From NCBI GenBank assembly GCA_941918925.1, contig OW799236.1:75420465-75484464 (forward strand): a DNA stretch of 64,000 bases, given 5' to 3'. The position numbers and the translations under genes were made by a program. The DNA comes from Phyto melanocephala (Eukaryota > Arthropoda > Insecta > Diptera > Rhinophoridae). Position 1 is the first letter of the stretch; every line of letters begins with the position of its first letter. Of the stretch, positions 35,445 through 47,043 are shown piece by piece. Under the pieces are notes generated by a model. It worked only from the letters and a program-made list of their open reading frames with translations, was not told the origin of the DNA and searched no databases.

Positions 35445-38170
35445 CAAGTAAGAGCACTATATTCGGCTGTGCCGAATCTTTTATACCCACCACCAATTTT
35501 GTGTACATTTAAAGCACAATATTTATTATTTTGTTAATCGCTATAGAATAATCCCTTTATAATAAAATATGTATCACTTTCTTTGTAGAGGGTGGTCAAA
35601 TTTTAAGGGCCCATGTTTAAGGTGAACCACATCTAAAATTCAACTTTTTTCTTGTATTTCATTTGACATTTCTCAATCTCAGACTAACTCAATTTGAACC
35701 GTGGAAAGATACGCAATCGAGCAACGCTTTTAAATATTAAAGATTTTTATAAAAATGGGCGTTCAAATCAAAATGCATTTTGTGCACTTCGTGATTCTTT
35801 TAGTCAACATAATCGTTCGAATTCGTCCACAATCGTGAGAATTGTAAAAAATATTTAAATGTCTGCAAAGCAGGTCTGTATGAAATGTGAAAACATCTGT
35901 GAATGCCATCTTAGTTCGTTGAATGGGAAACATTGCTGTTTTTCACGATAACGTGGCAAAAGAGCAAGCAACCTCGACTCATCATCGTGCCCAACAATTG
36001 AGCATCAACAGTGTCATTGAAAATATGGACTATCGGATCGAAGTGTGCCGCCTAGGTTGGGGGGCCATTTGGCCGATATTTTGTTCCATACATAATTGAA
36101 GCATACAAATATTATCATTATAAAAATAAATGATAATAATTTCATAATAATTTTATTCAAAATCAACATAGTCCCTTAAAATTAAACCACCCATTATAAC
36201 TTCGGTATGCTAGTAAAATGTTTTCGTAAATTTAGTCTTTCAATGAAAGTGGCCGTTAAAATACGCGTGTCAATAAAGTTTCTGCTAATAAACATAACTT
36301 AGATATTTCAATATAGTCCTTTAGTATTCCAAAATCTTTATTCATAGAGAATTTACATGAATTTAAGAGGAAGAAAGTGAATTTAAGTTTAAATTTTAAG
36401 GGCCACAGGGTGATTTAAAATATACATTCTCTGCATTTTTCTTAAACGGGAAATTTATTAGTAAGATTTTGATTTTTAAACTTCTATAACATTTTGCTTT
36501 TAAAAGATTTTCAAACGAAATAAGTTTTGTATAATTTTAAAATTTGTTAGCCATTAGTACATGAAAATAAATTGTTTATAATGTTTAGAGATAATTTTTT
36601 TTTACTTAGGTCAAATTTTCATAAATTCCCATTTTTAATAAAGCATAACTTAAGGAGAACATAAGCATAAGTTGTTAGCATGCCATCTAGTAGTTGCTAG
36701 TAGAGTCATCTATCTTATCATCTTTATCTTATATTAAGCTACAGTACAATAAATGGTGCAGTGTAAGATGAATAAATGCTAATATATATGACTAATATAT
36801 TTTTATAAAAATTTAAAGAAAAAAGTGTGCGTGGCACACCTATTTTCCGTTATAACGAAGACTTTGACCAAAAAGCCATGTTTGCAAAATTTCAGAATCG
36901 TACATATAGTTTTGTCAGTTTTATTACGTTTTAAATTTGAAATATACACTGTGCGGTATAAATTTTCGTACATTTTTATCTATAACTCTTTTCCTAATTC
37001 ATAGATTTAAGTGATTTTCAGGGAAAAATATTCTTTTGACTCGATAAATATATATTCGAAGTTTCATGACTACGTTTATGCGTCTGGACACAATTCAAAA
37101 GTGAAAGTGGGCATTATAGTAGGCGTGTCAAAGTTGTTTTTGATAATGAGTACAACTTAGGTGTTTCAATATAGTCCTTTATTATTCCAAAATCTTTATT
37201 AATAGAGAAATTATATGAATTTTAGGTAAAACCTTATATGGGAGGTGGGCGTAAAAGTGGGCGTGGCACCTTAATTTTTTGGCATAGTAATGAAATTGCC
37301 TAGGGAGATAGACGTAGCAAAATTTATCATCATACCTCTAATTTTGGCGGTTTTATGAGCTTTTAAATTTCATTAACGGTAGATAACGTGAAAAGTGGGC
37401 GTTATAGTAGGCGTGTCAAAGTTATTTTTGCGAATGAGTACAACCGAGGTGTTTCAATATAGGCCCTTATTATTCCAAAATCTTTATTAATAGAGAAATT
37501 ATATGAATTTTAGTTAAAACGTTACATGGGAGGTGGGCGTAAAAGTGGGCGTGGCACATTGATTTGCCGTTACAAGAAAGCGTGTCACCAAAAAGCAAAG
37601 TGTGCAAAATTTCAGAGTCGTACATCCAATTTTGTTGCTTTTATGACGTTTTTGTTTTTAAATATACCGAAAAATACACTGTGCGGTATAAATTTTCGTA
37701 CATTTTGATCGATAACTCCTCTGCTAATGCATAGATTTAGACAATTTTCGGGGGAAAATATTGGCTTTACCCAGGAAATATATATTCGAAGTTTCATGAG
37801 TCTACGTTAAGGCGTTTGGACACAATTCCATTTTATTCGATGTTCAAAGGACAAGGTTTTTTCGACCTACTCTTGCTTTTCGAGCTATAACTCTCTTCCT
37901 AATATTCCGATTTAGCTTATTTTCAATACCAAACAAACCTTGTCTATAAGAAAGATTCTGGCAAAATTTGAGCCCCCTAGCTTTTTCGGTGCGACCTCTA
38001 TCGTGCTTTCAACAGACGGACAGACGGACGGAAATAACTAGATCGTCATCAAATCAAACCCCGATTCAGAATATATATACTTTATGGGGTCTAAAATGGA
38101 TATTTCGATGTGTTACAAACGGAATGACAAAATGAATATACCCCCACCATTTTTTTGGTGGCGGGTATAA
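35445..38170 (-). mobile_element. Family B element, long copy with nested mariner derivative
   Basis: It starts CAAGTAAGAGCACTATATTC with hairpin TTCGGCTGTGCCGAA and ends CCATTTTTTTGGTGGCGGGT. The TATACTTTATGGGGTCTAAA core and an AGACGGACAGACGGACGG microsatellite lie near 38015-38100. The body holds repeated units with GTGGGCGTGGCAC (36828-36840 region, 37257-37269, 37547-37559). Foreign sequence occupies about 36400-36800. The mariner derivative at 35588-36194 is nested inside. Confidence 0.8.
35588..36194 (+). mobile_element. 607-bp mariner-type deletion derivative, TA flanked
   Basis: The ends are GAGGGTGGTCAAATTTTAAG and, inverted, ATGGGTGGTTTAATTTTAAG, with TA at 35586-35587 and 36195-36196. 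The uninterrupted B copy at about 43228 shows the empty site. Inside, broken frames give N-terminal transposase text (FYKNG-type helix, then HNRSNSSTIVRIVKN) joined directly to the C-terminal tail (RIEVCR, GGHLADILFHT-like). The catalytic core is gone. Confidence 0.8.
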
Positions 38171-39229
38171 AAAATATAAACAAAGAAATTCTCTCAAAAC
38201 TGACTAAATATGCCTTAGTTTTAAGTAAAAAAATTTTTCGTCAATAAATAAAAGATGAATTGATTTTATTCAAGGCGTATCCAAAAATTGAAATTAAAAA
38301 TTTCCCCTATAAAAGTTATTGAAAAAAAATTTGTTCCTTTCCAAATTTGTTACCTTTAATTCTAAGCGTATATATACATACATATGTACATATACATGGA
38401 TGCACACAAACTAATAGATGCAACAAATAACTATTCATTCGTATGCATAAATAAATAGAATATTATCAAAATTCAAAATTTAATACAATGTTTTACGCAC
38501 AACTTAATCATTTGCAAATTCCAATTTAATTTTGCTCTTAAAGCCGGGGTATTAAAAACAAATCATTTCATTAGATAAACATTTTTGATGTTTGTTGTTG
38601 TTTTCGTTGTTATTAGCACAATCACAAAATAGATTAATGCAACTAAATGCATTTCTGTTGAAGCACACATTCACACGTGCTCATACATTCTTAGCTTAAA
38701 CTTTGTACATTTTCATAAATATTTATGTACACAATCAATGATTTCCATAATAAAATGTCATTTTGGATCAGTATTTCAGGCTTAAAATCCCTGATTAAAA
38801 CCAAAGCTCTTCAACCACGTCGCAACAGGTGGTAGGGAAGCATAATATCAAAATTTGTTGAATTCACCTTGATGATATTGCTTGTAAGACATTTTTCTAA
38901 TGTTTGCGCATCTATTTAGTTTTTTTTTCCCATTTTTAAGAAAATAAACACAATTTCCAAATAATCTGACAACACTGTTTTGAGTGGTGGAGTATATCTG
39001 CCATGTTATTATGAAATATTTTTCGCTAAACGAAAACAATTTCAAAAATTATTGTTTAATAATTTACAAACGTTTAAAATCGTTCAATCTCCAAAACAAA
39101 AAAAAAGCCATAATTTGTATTTAAGCTAATTGGGCCTATATTTTTTTAATGTAAATAAAACAGATCTTTATTACATTTTTCCCGACGTTTCGTCAATGTT
39201 TTGTTGACTTTTTCAAATAAAATATAAAA
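38171..39229. other. AT-rich stretch without recognised gene
   Basis: No coding or repeat end was identified apart from short CA/TA simple repeats. Confidence 0.35.
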
Positions 39230-40232
39230 CAAGTAAAAGTGCTATATTCGGCCGTGCCGAATCTGATAATACCCTTCACCATCATGTACATAGGTATAAT
39301 CCCGCATCGTAGCTTAATCTATATTTTATGTTATACGCCATTTTTCCTTATTATTTCCAACGCCATCCTTGATTTTGAATTTTTACGTAGTGCACTGTAT
39401 TCTACTAGTCAAGTCCTTTAGTTTGATACCCATATTAATGGTGTTAAAAAAATTTGATCCGCCATTTTGTTTTAAACGCCATCTTGGATTTTACATTTTT
39501 TAATAATTTACTGTATTATACTGGTCAAGCCCTTTCATTTGATACCAATATTGAGGGTGTTCTAAAAGTTACATTTAAAAATACCAGATCTTACCCATTT
39601 ATAAATTTATTGTCCGCCATTTTGTAGTGGCGGCCAACATGAATTTTAATTTTTTTTATAGTGCTTATATTGCGCTAGTCAAGTCCTTTCAGATGATACC
39701 AATATTGACGCTTTCGGTTGTCTAGAAGCTGAAAAAAAATTGATTTTCGTTTGTAAATTTTTGGAATATATATTTTTAAAAAAAAATTGTCGCCTATAAC
39801 TTTACCGATTAAAGGCCGATTTATCTAAAATTTGTCACAAATATCTTTCTAGGCATATTATATCTATAAATAGTAACAAATGTGCCTGTAAATTATTCTA
39901 TGGCTGAAAATGTTTAATTTTGGTGGTAAAAATATGGGGAAAAAACAGAGGCAATCGCGTTTATTTGCTCATATCTCAGAAAGTTATGGCGATTCATTCC
40001 TGGATATTTCCAAAAGATTGATATCATACACAGGTCTGAGGAACATGTGGTTGCTTCTTAAAGTTGATTTCAACCAACACACGGACAGACGGTCAATCTC
40101 CTCCTCGACTCCTCTATTCATAAGCTTTCAGAAAATATATACTTTATGGGGTCGAAAAAGAAAATTGTAGAAATCACAAACGGAATGACAAAGCTATATA
40201 TACCCTTGTGCACCACAGGTGAAGGGTATAAA
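39230..40232 (-). mobile_element. Family C Helentron/mini-me-like element, full length
   Basis: It starts CAAGTAAAAGTGCTATATTC with hairpin TTCGGCCGTGCCGAA and ends GTGCACCACAGGTGAAGGGT. It shares the A-family core (TATACTTTATGGGGTCGAAA) but has a different body with CGCCATCTTGGATTTTAC, CTAGTCAAGTCCTTTCAGAT and TTATTTGCTCATATCTCAGA. The microsatellite is reduced to one short unit. Confidence 0.8.
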
Positions 40233-40620
40233 AAATGATATTATAATTTCGCAAAGTGGCACAATTGTTAGAATATATTGAATATTTGTGAACATATATT
40301 TATTGAAATTTTAAAAAATATATTGTGAAAAAATTTATAACACAATCCTTAGATTTTATTCTCATATAAATCTTATGAAGTGGGACAAGTGAGAAAAGTA
40401 TTATTATGAAATAGGGTGCAATTTACATGACTGTATTTTTGAGTAAATAGATGTCAGAAACTTGACAACTTCTTTGTGCATCGGTCGAATTCAATTATTA
40501 AAAACAACAAATATTTCACAAAAGTCCACTCAAGTTAATTGTTTAATACCAAAACTAACCAAACCAAAATTTCATTTTCCATCCTTGCAATAATAAATAA
40601 AATCAAGCCGAATTTACCTA

Positions 40621-40918
40621 CGGTCTACACCAGCCATCGATTTGTTTGAACAACGAACAATTTTTTGTGCGCACATGAATTTGCCTGGTGTGGACCGCTG
40701 TTGTCGATGTCTTGTTCTTGTTTAAACAGCGTTGTCAGAACATTTGTTCGAACAACGATGTCTGATATTAAAAGGCATTTTGAATATGAAAGAAAGAGAC
40801 GACACATAAAAATACCAACAAAATACTTTTTATACGTTTTCTTCATATCAAAGAACATGAAAAATTTTTTGACAGTTGCTCTGCCGACATTTTGTTCTAG
40901 TCTAAACAAATCGATGGC
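40621..40918. repeat. MITE with GCCATCGATTTGTTT ends (copy 1)
   Basis: Inverted ends GCCATCGATTTGTTT at 40633 and its complement ending 40918. A second copy lies at 54895-55169. Just outside and inside the left end, CGGTCTACACCAG (40621) and CTGGTGTGGACCG (40685-40697) form an additional palindrome. The overlapping frames at 40625-41006 are fortuitous. Confidence 0.6.
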
Positions 40919-42657
40919 TCGTCAAGACGTAGAGTTAACAAATTTTGACAAAATGCCTCCGAATCAGCAAGGCTGGCAATTCGACCTGTATGAATTCGCC
41001 TCGTAAAGATGTGTAGTGATTTAATATACACAACTGAATTCGTTAGAACAAAGACGATGTGTAAATAGCGACGTATAAAACTACAAAAAAAAACATTTTT
41101 CCTTTCTACATACATATGTATCTGCTTCAATAATTTTATAAAAAATTGGTTTCAAGATAATATCTTCAATTGCCTTTTAAGAACGCTATAATATCCGCCT
41201 ACGACTAACACACATTTTCTGTCGTAATGAAGACATCAGAACCATTAAATTTAGCGAGAAGAGTTACCTATTTATTAACACTTTTTCTTGTTGGTAACAA
41301 TTTTATTCAAAATGATTTATTCACAAAACAGACTTGTACAGTATATTAAGAAGAGTATTGTTGAAGAAGAGTATTGTTGTTTGAAATTCCCACATGAAAT
41401 TATCGCCATTGAAAACTAACAACATAAAACAATAACAGTCAGCATTACAATTAACAATGAACATTTCAATAGATAAAAGTCATTCATACGCATTAATGTT
41501 CACACACACACACTCATTATCCTCTAAACACTCACTCAAAATACGTCGAAAATAATGAAAAAGGAAAACTAAATTCTGTAACGTGTTTATATTTGTTTTT
41601 TGCATTAAAAATAGTTTGGAAGATTTTGTCTATCAGACAGTATATAACAATGCAACAATAATACTAAAAGAATTGCAGTTCGAACTACTTGCTGATGCAT
41701 GCTGTTATTCACTTTTTATTGTTCGTGCAACTCTTTTTTTGGCGTCAATGTTATGAAAAGTGTCAATTAAGCTTTTATAGAAAGGGTGGTAATCGCATTA
41801 AAAGTGGGTTAGAATTCACAAACAAAAAAAATTATGAAACAAAAGCAGGATAATGAGACATTCAAATGTCCCTTCTCACACACATTACACACCTTTATAT
41901 CTCAATGCTTTCGTTTATTTTTTATTGTTGTTTTTTAATGTTTCTTTTATATAAAGAGTGAGACTTTTTATTTTTTTATTTATGGCCGAGGCCTTTAGGT
42001 GTGGGTTTATATTAAAGTAAGAAGTTAATTACACAAAAAAAAACAATTAGTTAAAGTCATACATTATGCGACGCATAAAAAGGTTTTAATTAAATTTAAA
42101 TGAGCTGAGTGTGGTCAAATTTTCCGGATCTAATTAAAGTACTTATTTGTTCTTTTTATGATTTTATGAAAACATTCTACGCAATCTGGGAACGTTTTAA
42201 TGTTTTTTTTATCTATTGTTTCTTTGACCGTAGAACGTTTTTGTAACACAAACGAGGGCTGTAAATATCAAGCACGAAACTAACACCACTTTTTAGAATT
42301 TTTATTTGTCTGTCTTCCTAAATTCCTTTGTTTTAAAACTTCTGAATGGATTTTAACAAAATTTTATATAGTGGTACCTTAATAATTGGACTAACATATA
42401 GGGAATATTTTATAGCAATATAGTATACTTTTTCTAACAAAAAAAGCCAAATTAATATAAAATTGTACTAGTAGTTTGGTAAGTACTAATTGCGTATAAG
42501 TACATGACAAAAAAAGAAAAATAAATTGAAATTACACTAACAACAATAATAACAATAATAGAATATACTTTAAAATTAACCCAATACAAAAATGTTATTG
42601 GGGCCTGCAATGCGGACCGTGTTCCTCTACCCAGTAAAAATTCAAACACTACAGTAA
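40919..42657. other. AT-rich stretch without recognised gene
   Basis: No coding signal was found. The part at about 42505-42650 (GGGGCCTGCAATGCGGACCG) resembles 52826-52990 (GGGGCCAGAAATGTAGACCG), so it is a shared repeat of unknown type. Confidence 0.4.
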
Positions 42658-44046
42658 CAAGTAAGAGCACTTTATTCGGCTGTGCCGAATCTTTAATACC
42701 CACCACCAATTTTCCATACTTTTATAGCTAGGGATTTTTTCCCGCAATTTTTTGTTTCCCAGAAATGCGAGATTTATTTTTTAATATCCCGGGATCCAGC
42801 AGCAAAACTAATAAAAAGTAAATTTGTTTTTAATTAAAAAAAAACTTTTTATTAAAAAGCATAAAATAGTTTATAATGTAAAAAAAACTTTAAAACTATA
42901 AAAATCAATAAAGAAACTTGAATTTAAAATATAAATTGAGTAAAAATATTTTTTATTGGAAAAAATATTATTCTCTAGATACAAGATCAAATATGAGCAC
43001 AAAAAGACAAAAATACAGGTACTTCAGCTATGAGATCAAAAATAAAATCATTAGAATTCAATTTCAATATAAACAATATAAACATCTACTTTCGAATCGT
43101 AGCCACCTTTTTTATATCCCGGGATTCCCAGGAAATAACCCAATTTATAGCACAAAATGTATTTGTTTGTTATTAACAGTAATCGTTATGCAATAATCTC
43201 TTTATATTAAAATATGTATCACTTTCTTTGTATAACTTCGATATGCTAGTAAAATGTTTTCGTAAATTTAGTCTTTCAATGAAAGTGGGCGTTAAAGTAG
43301 GCATGTTGAAGTTGTGTCTACTAATGAATGCCACTTAGATGTTTCACTACAGTCCTTTATTATTCCAAAATCTTTATTTATAGAGAAATTATATGAATTT
43401 GAGATAAAACGTTATATGGGAAAAGGGCGTTAAAGTGGGCGTGTCACATTTATTTTCCGCTAAAACAAAGCCTTTGACCAAAAAGCAATATTTGCAAAAT
43501 TTCAGAATCGTACATCCAATTTTGTTGCTTTTATGACGTTTTTGTTTTTTAATATACAGAAAAATACACTGTGCGGTATAAATTTTCGTACATTTTGATC
43601 TATAACTCCTTTCCTTATGCATAGATTTAAGCAATTTTCAGGGAAAAATATTGTTTTTACTTGGGAAATATATATTCGAAGTTTTATGACTCTACGTCAA
43701 TGAGTTTTGGCACAATTCCATTTTATTCGATGTTGGAAGGACACGATTTTTTCGACCTACTCTTGCATTACGAGCCATAACTCTCTTCTTTATATTCCGA
43801 TTTAGCCAAACAAACCTTGTGTATAAGAAAGATTCTTGTAAAATTTGAGCTCCCTAGCTTTTTCGGTGCGCCCTCTATCGTGATTTCAACATACGGACAG
43901 ACGGACGGACATCGCTAGATTGTCATAAAATGAAACCCTGATTCAGAATATATATACTTTATGGGGTCCAAAATGGAAATTTCGATGTGTTACAAACGAA
44001 ATGACAAAATGAATATACCCACACCATTTTTTTGGTGGCGGGTATA
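42658..44046 (-). mobile_element. Family B element with nested hAT-like MITE
   Basis: It starts CAAGTAAGAGCACTTTATTC with hairpin TTCGGCTGTGCCGAA and ends CCATTTTTTTGGTGGCGGGT. It carries the microsatellite (ACGGACAGACGGACGGACAT near 43893) and core (TATACTTTATGGGGTCCAAA). It lacks the mariner derivative and so gives the empty site (CTTTGTATAACTTCGATATG). Confidence 0.85.
42728..43142. mobile_element. 415-bp hAT-like MITE inside family B
   Basis: It is flanked by TTTTATAG (42720-42727) and ATTTATAG (43143-43150), an 8-bp duplication with one mismatch. The imperfect inverted ends are TAGGGATTTTTTCCCG and TTGGGTTATTTCCTGG, with TATCCCGGGAT blocks near both ends. Removing it restores the B text ACTTTTATAGCACAAAAT. 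Confidence 0.7.
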
Positions 44047-45486
44047 ATAAAGAAATAAATCTCAAATTAAAATCAAAAATAAAATGTTTGCCATTTTATT
44101 GCCTCAGCGTAATCTACTGACTGCAATATGAAACAGGAACTCGTTCGAGTCGTGAGAAATTTTGTATTCAAATCATCAATTACTGTTGTAATCCCAAAAT
44201 AACACAAAATTTATTAAGTATCGATTTCAAGAATCTTTGTTTTTTATTTTTTTCTCACTTTCATGGTTGTTAGTTAGACACAATGTGTCTTGACTTCATT
44301 AGCATCATCAGATTTGGGTGTGAATTGCCCATAATCGATAAGGGTGTCGTTGACGATAACGGCACTCACTGTAGTTGGGGTCATCAACGTCAACGAAGAA
44401 ATTACAATGTTTATTTAATAAAGCTGGTGATGATGCTGCTGCTAAAGATGAAAATGTGCCGATGAGTTGATTGTGCTTTTGATGTTATTTTTTTTAATAT
44501 TTATCAAAAAGCTACTTGTAATTTGATATTTTTTTTATTCCCCATACTCTACTTAACACCTATAAAGAAAGAGAAGAAAATGCTGCTTATAAAAAATAAA
44601 ATATTTGTTGTTATATTTCTTATAAAAAAGGGGGTGATGGTTATCAATCGTTTTGTGGTTCATCGAAATGCTTAGAAATATGATTGTAAACTTAATTGTT
44701 TCTTTTTTTTTTCTTCTTCTCGTATTTTTAAAATAAAAATTTATTATATTTAAAATAAAATAATTGTATAGGTTTGGTAAAAATTTTGAATAAATAGCTT
44801 CGTTTCACACCCAATTCTCATAGTCTCCCCTGTTTTGTTGCATCCATTCATTTTTCATGTGACAAATCACAGTTGTTAAAATGCGTATAACTGTTGACAC
44901 TCCAGAAAATTTGCAATTTTTCATATTTTTTTTTTTTTGTTATGAATACGCTATTGTCAGTCTGTGTAGTTGCATAGTTAAGAAATGCTATATAAATTCT
45001 TTATTTTCAAAAAAGCTAGCGTATTTCATATCTCAATGAAAACTAGTAAAATGGGTTCCTTTTAGAACAGCTTTCAGTCCCCAGTAATTTTCGGCCTTCG
45101 TTTGTTACCGACCTGTTTCTTATTCCACCCGCTGTCAAAAGAAAATTTTCTCACCATGGTGCCGCCAACATTTATTTTACACGAATTATAAACACTTATT
45201 GTATTTCAGCACTGCCGGCTTAGCCTTCTCGATCTTAATCTTAGTCAGAGATATTTTAAGTTTACAAACTACATAGTTCAGTACACTCCAATTTTATACA
45301 ATTTACTGACCATCTGCTCAAGGGCTTTTGGGTACGATACGAGTCTATCTCCACTTTCTCAAGTACATAGAGTCTACTCACAAAACAACATTACCCAACT
45401 TAACCAATTTCCCAGATCCTAGGATCTAGAGCACAGAAAGATAATAAGATATTTTTGAATTAAATCAAAATATTTTTATAAATTAT
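44047..45486. other. AT-rich stretch without recognised gene
   Basis: No coding or repeat end was identified. The 60-codon frame at 44283-44465 has no recognised homology. Confidence 0.35.
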
Positions 45487-45602
45487 GGGCCGTATTCATA
45501 AAAAATATTTTAGGTTTATTGAAGGCTTATTTGACAAATTTCTCTTCAACATCTGTCAAATAAGCCTTCAATAAACCTAAAATTTTTTTATGAATGCGGC
45601 CC
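45487..45602. repeat. 116-bp foldback MITE, near-perfect palindrome
   Basis: The arm GGGCCGTATTCATAAAAA...TTATTTGACA (about 50 bp) is repeated in reverse with few mismatches around an approximately 17-bp loop. Such DNA would form a strong hairpin. A diverged copy is at 8829-8931. Confidence 0.85.
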
Positions 45603-46139
45603 TTTATCTTTCATAATTTATTCACTGTGAATGTAAGTTCGAATCGGATTTTTTCAGAATTATGTAAGTGTGCACAGAGCGGACAGTTGACTGATTTCTC
45701 CAAATCGAATGCGATAACCATGTACCTACATTAAAGGTATAAAAGCTTAGTGAATTAATTTTTCTCGCAAACTTTGAAGAATTTTCAGTCAAGAAAGTGC
45801 ACATAATGTGTCAAACATTCGAAGTGACAAAAAATTTGTTTAAAACTGCGTCGGTTACATACACTAAGATATCTGTGCTTTAATGTAACGTCTCGTCTCT
45901 TAAAGTCAATGCTGTTTTGAACAAGAGTGTTGAGTAAAGCCCGAACATATCATTTCAGTATCATTCTCAATAACATCTAATTTCACCAAACATTTCGACA
46001 AAAGACATCCACCTTCATGCGTACAATATTCAACTTTCTGGTACAGAGTTTGATCAAGCCGCGTGATTGCGCGTAACTTTTTTGAATTTGGGGCTGAAAT
46101 TGCACTGATTACGAATGGCATTCGTTAAATGAAAATTAT

Positions 46140-46520
46140 AATAGAGTTCTTGTGGCTTCAACTGGATAATATGTGGTTTCAGCAAGATGATGCCACCTGC
46201 CACATTGCCCATGAAATAATCCATTTATTACAGTAACGACTCTCAAAGCAAATTATTTTAAGAAATTCTGATATCAACTGGCCACCAATATCATGCGACT
46301 TAATATCGTTTGATTTTTTCTTTGGGATCTTGTAAATTCCTAAACTCAAGTCCTAGAACCAATGCATCATTGGTGATATATATTCACATTTTTGTGAAAA
46401 AAATAATGGAAAATTTCATGAAAAGAGCAAAAGCCTGTCATCAGGCTATTCCTAATCGGAAAATGTTTTCTTTACAATCCAATCGAAACATCTGTTCCAA
46501 AAATATGTATTTTTATTAAA
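46140..46520 (+). pseudogene. Mariner-type transposase C-terminal relic
   Basis: The frame gives LDNMWFQQDDATCHIAHEII with the second catalytic Asp motif, then SDINWPPISCDLISFDFFF (the PPRSCDLTPLDFF box with its acidic residue changed in context), and MENFMKRAKACHQAI near the C-terminus. Stops and frame changes interrupt it. The N-terminal half and first Asp are not seen. Confidence 0.7.
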
Positions 46521-46603
46521 AAAAAAAGAACATTCTTACTTAGGAATCATTTATAAGTCCTTTTCGGGTAGATGACATAGATTAACTCTTAAGTGAAGAA
46601 TAT

Positions 46604-47040
46604 GGCCGACTTCCTAAACGCAAGTTGCAATTCATAATTTAAAAAAATGCGTATGCAATGCTAAACATGTCTTAAGTGCAACCTTGCGTTGCAGAAATTT
46701 TTGTTGCATTTTATCGGCATTTAGGAACGCTCATGGATGCACTTTTTGTCTCTGCAATATAAAGTGTTTAATTATTTAAGTTATTAGTCTGTGATTTAAA
46801 TAAACTCTATCAATTATAAATAATTTATTAAGAATAAACAAAGAAAATACTAACTCAGCCATTGCAGCTCAAATGTTTGCATACAAAATAAAAATGATGC
46901 GCGATTTTGACAGCTGATACTTAGTAAAATTAGTTGCAAAACGATTAGGAACATTGGACATTGCTAGAAAGTTTACATATGCGTTTACGAAGTGTATGCA
47001 TTGTAAATATGCATTGCAACTTGCGTTTAGGAAGTCGGCC
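46604..47040. mobile_element. 437-bp MITE with GGCCGACTTCCTAAACGC ends
   Basis: Inverted ends match for about 28 bp, starting GGCCGACTTCCTAAACGCAA. They are flanked by TAT on both sides (46601-46603, 47041-47043). The interior has no coding capacity. Confidence 0.75.
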
Positions 47041-47043
47041 TAT

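Noticed and set aside
45641..45660. GTTCGAATC resembling a tRNA B box
   Set aside because: No acceptor stem, D-arm or anticodon arm can be folded around it. No other tRNA-like segment was seen in the window.
45906..46121. 71-codon minus-strand frame with several Cys (CTHEGGCLLSKC)
   Set aside because: The spacing recalls odorant-binding proteins, but C2-C3 spacing is four rather than three residues. There is no signal peptide or flanking exon, and a mariner relic starts next to it.
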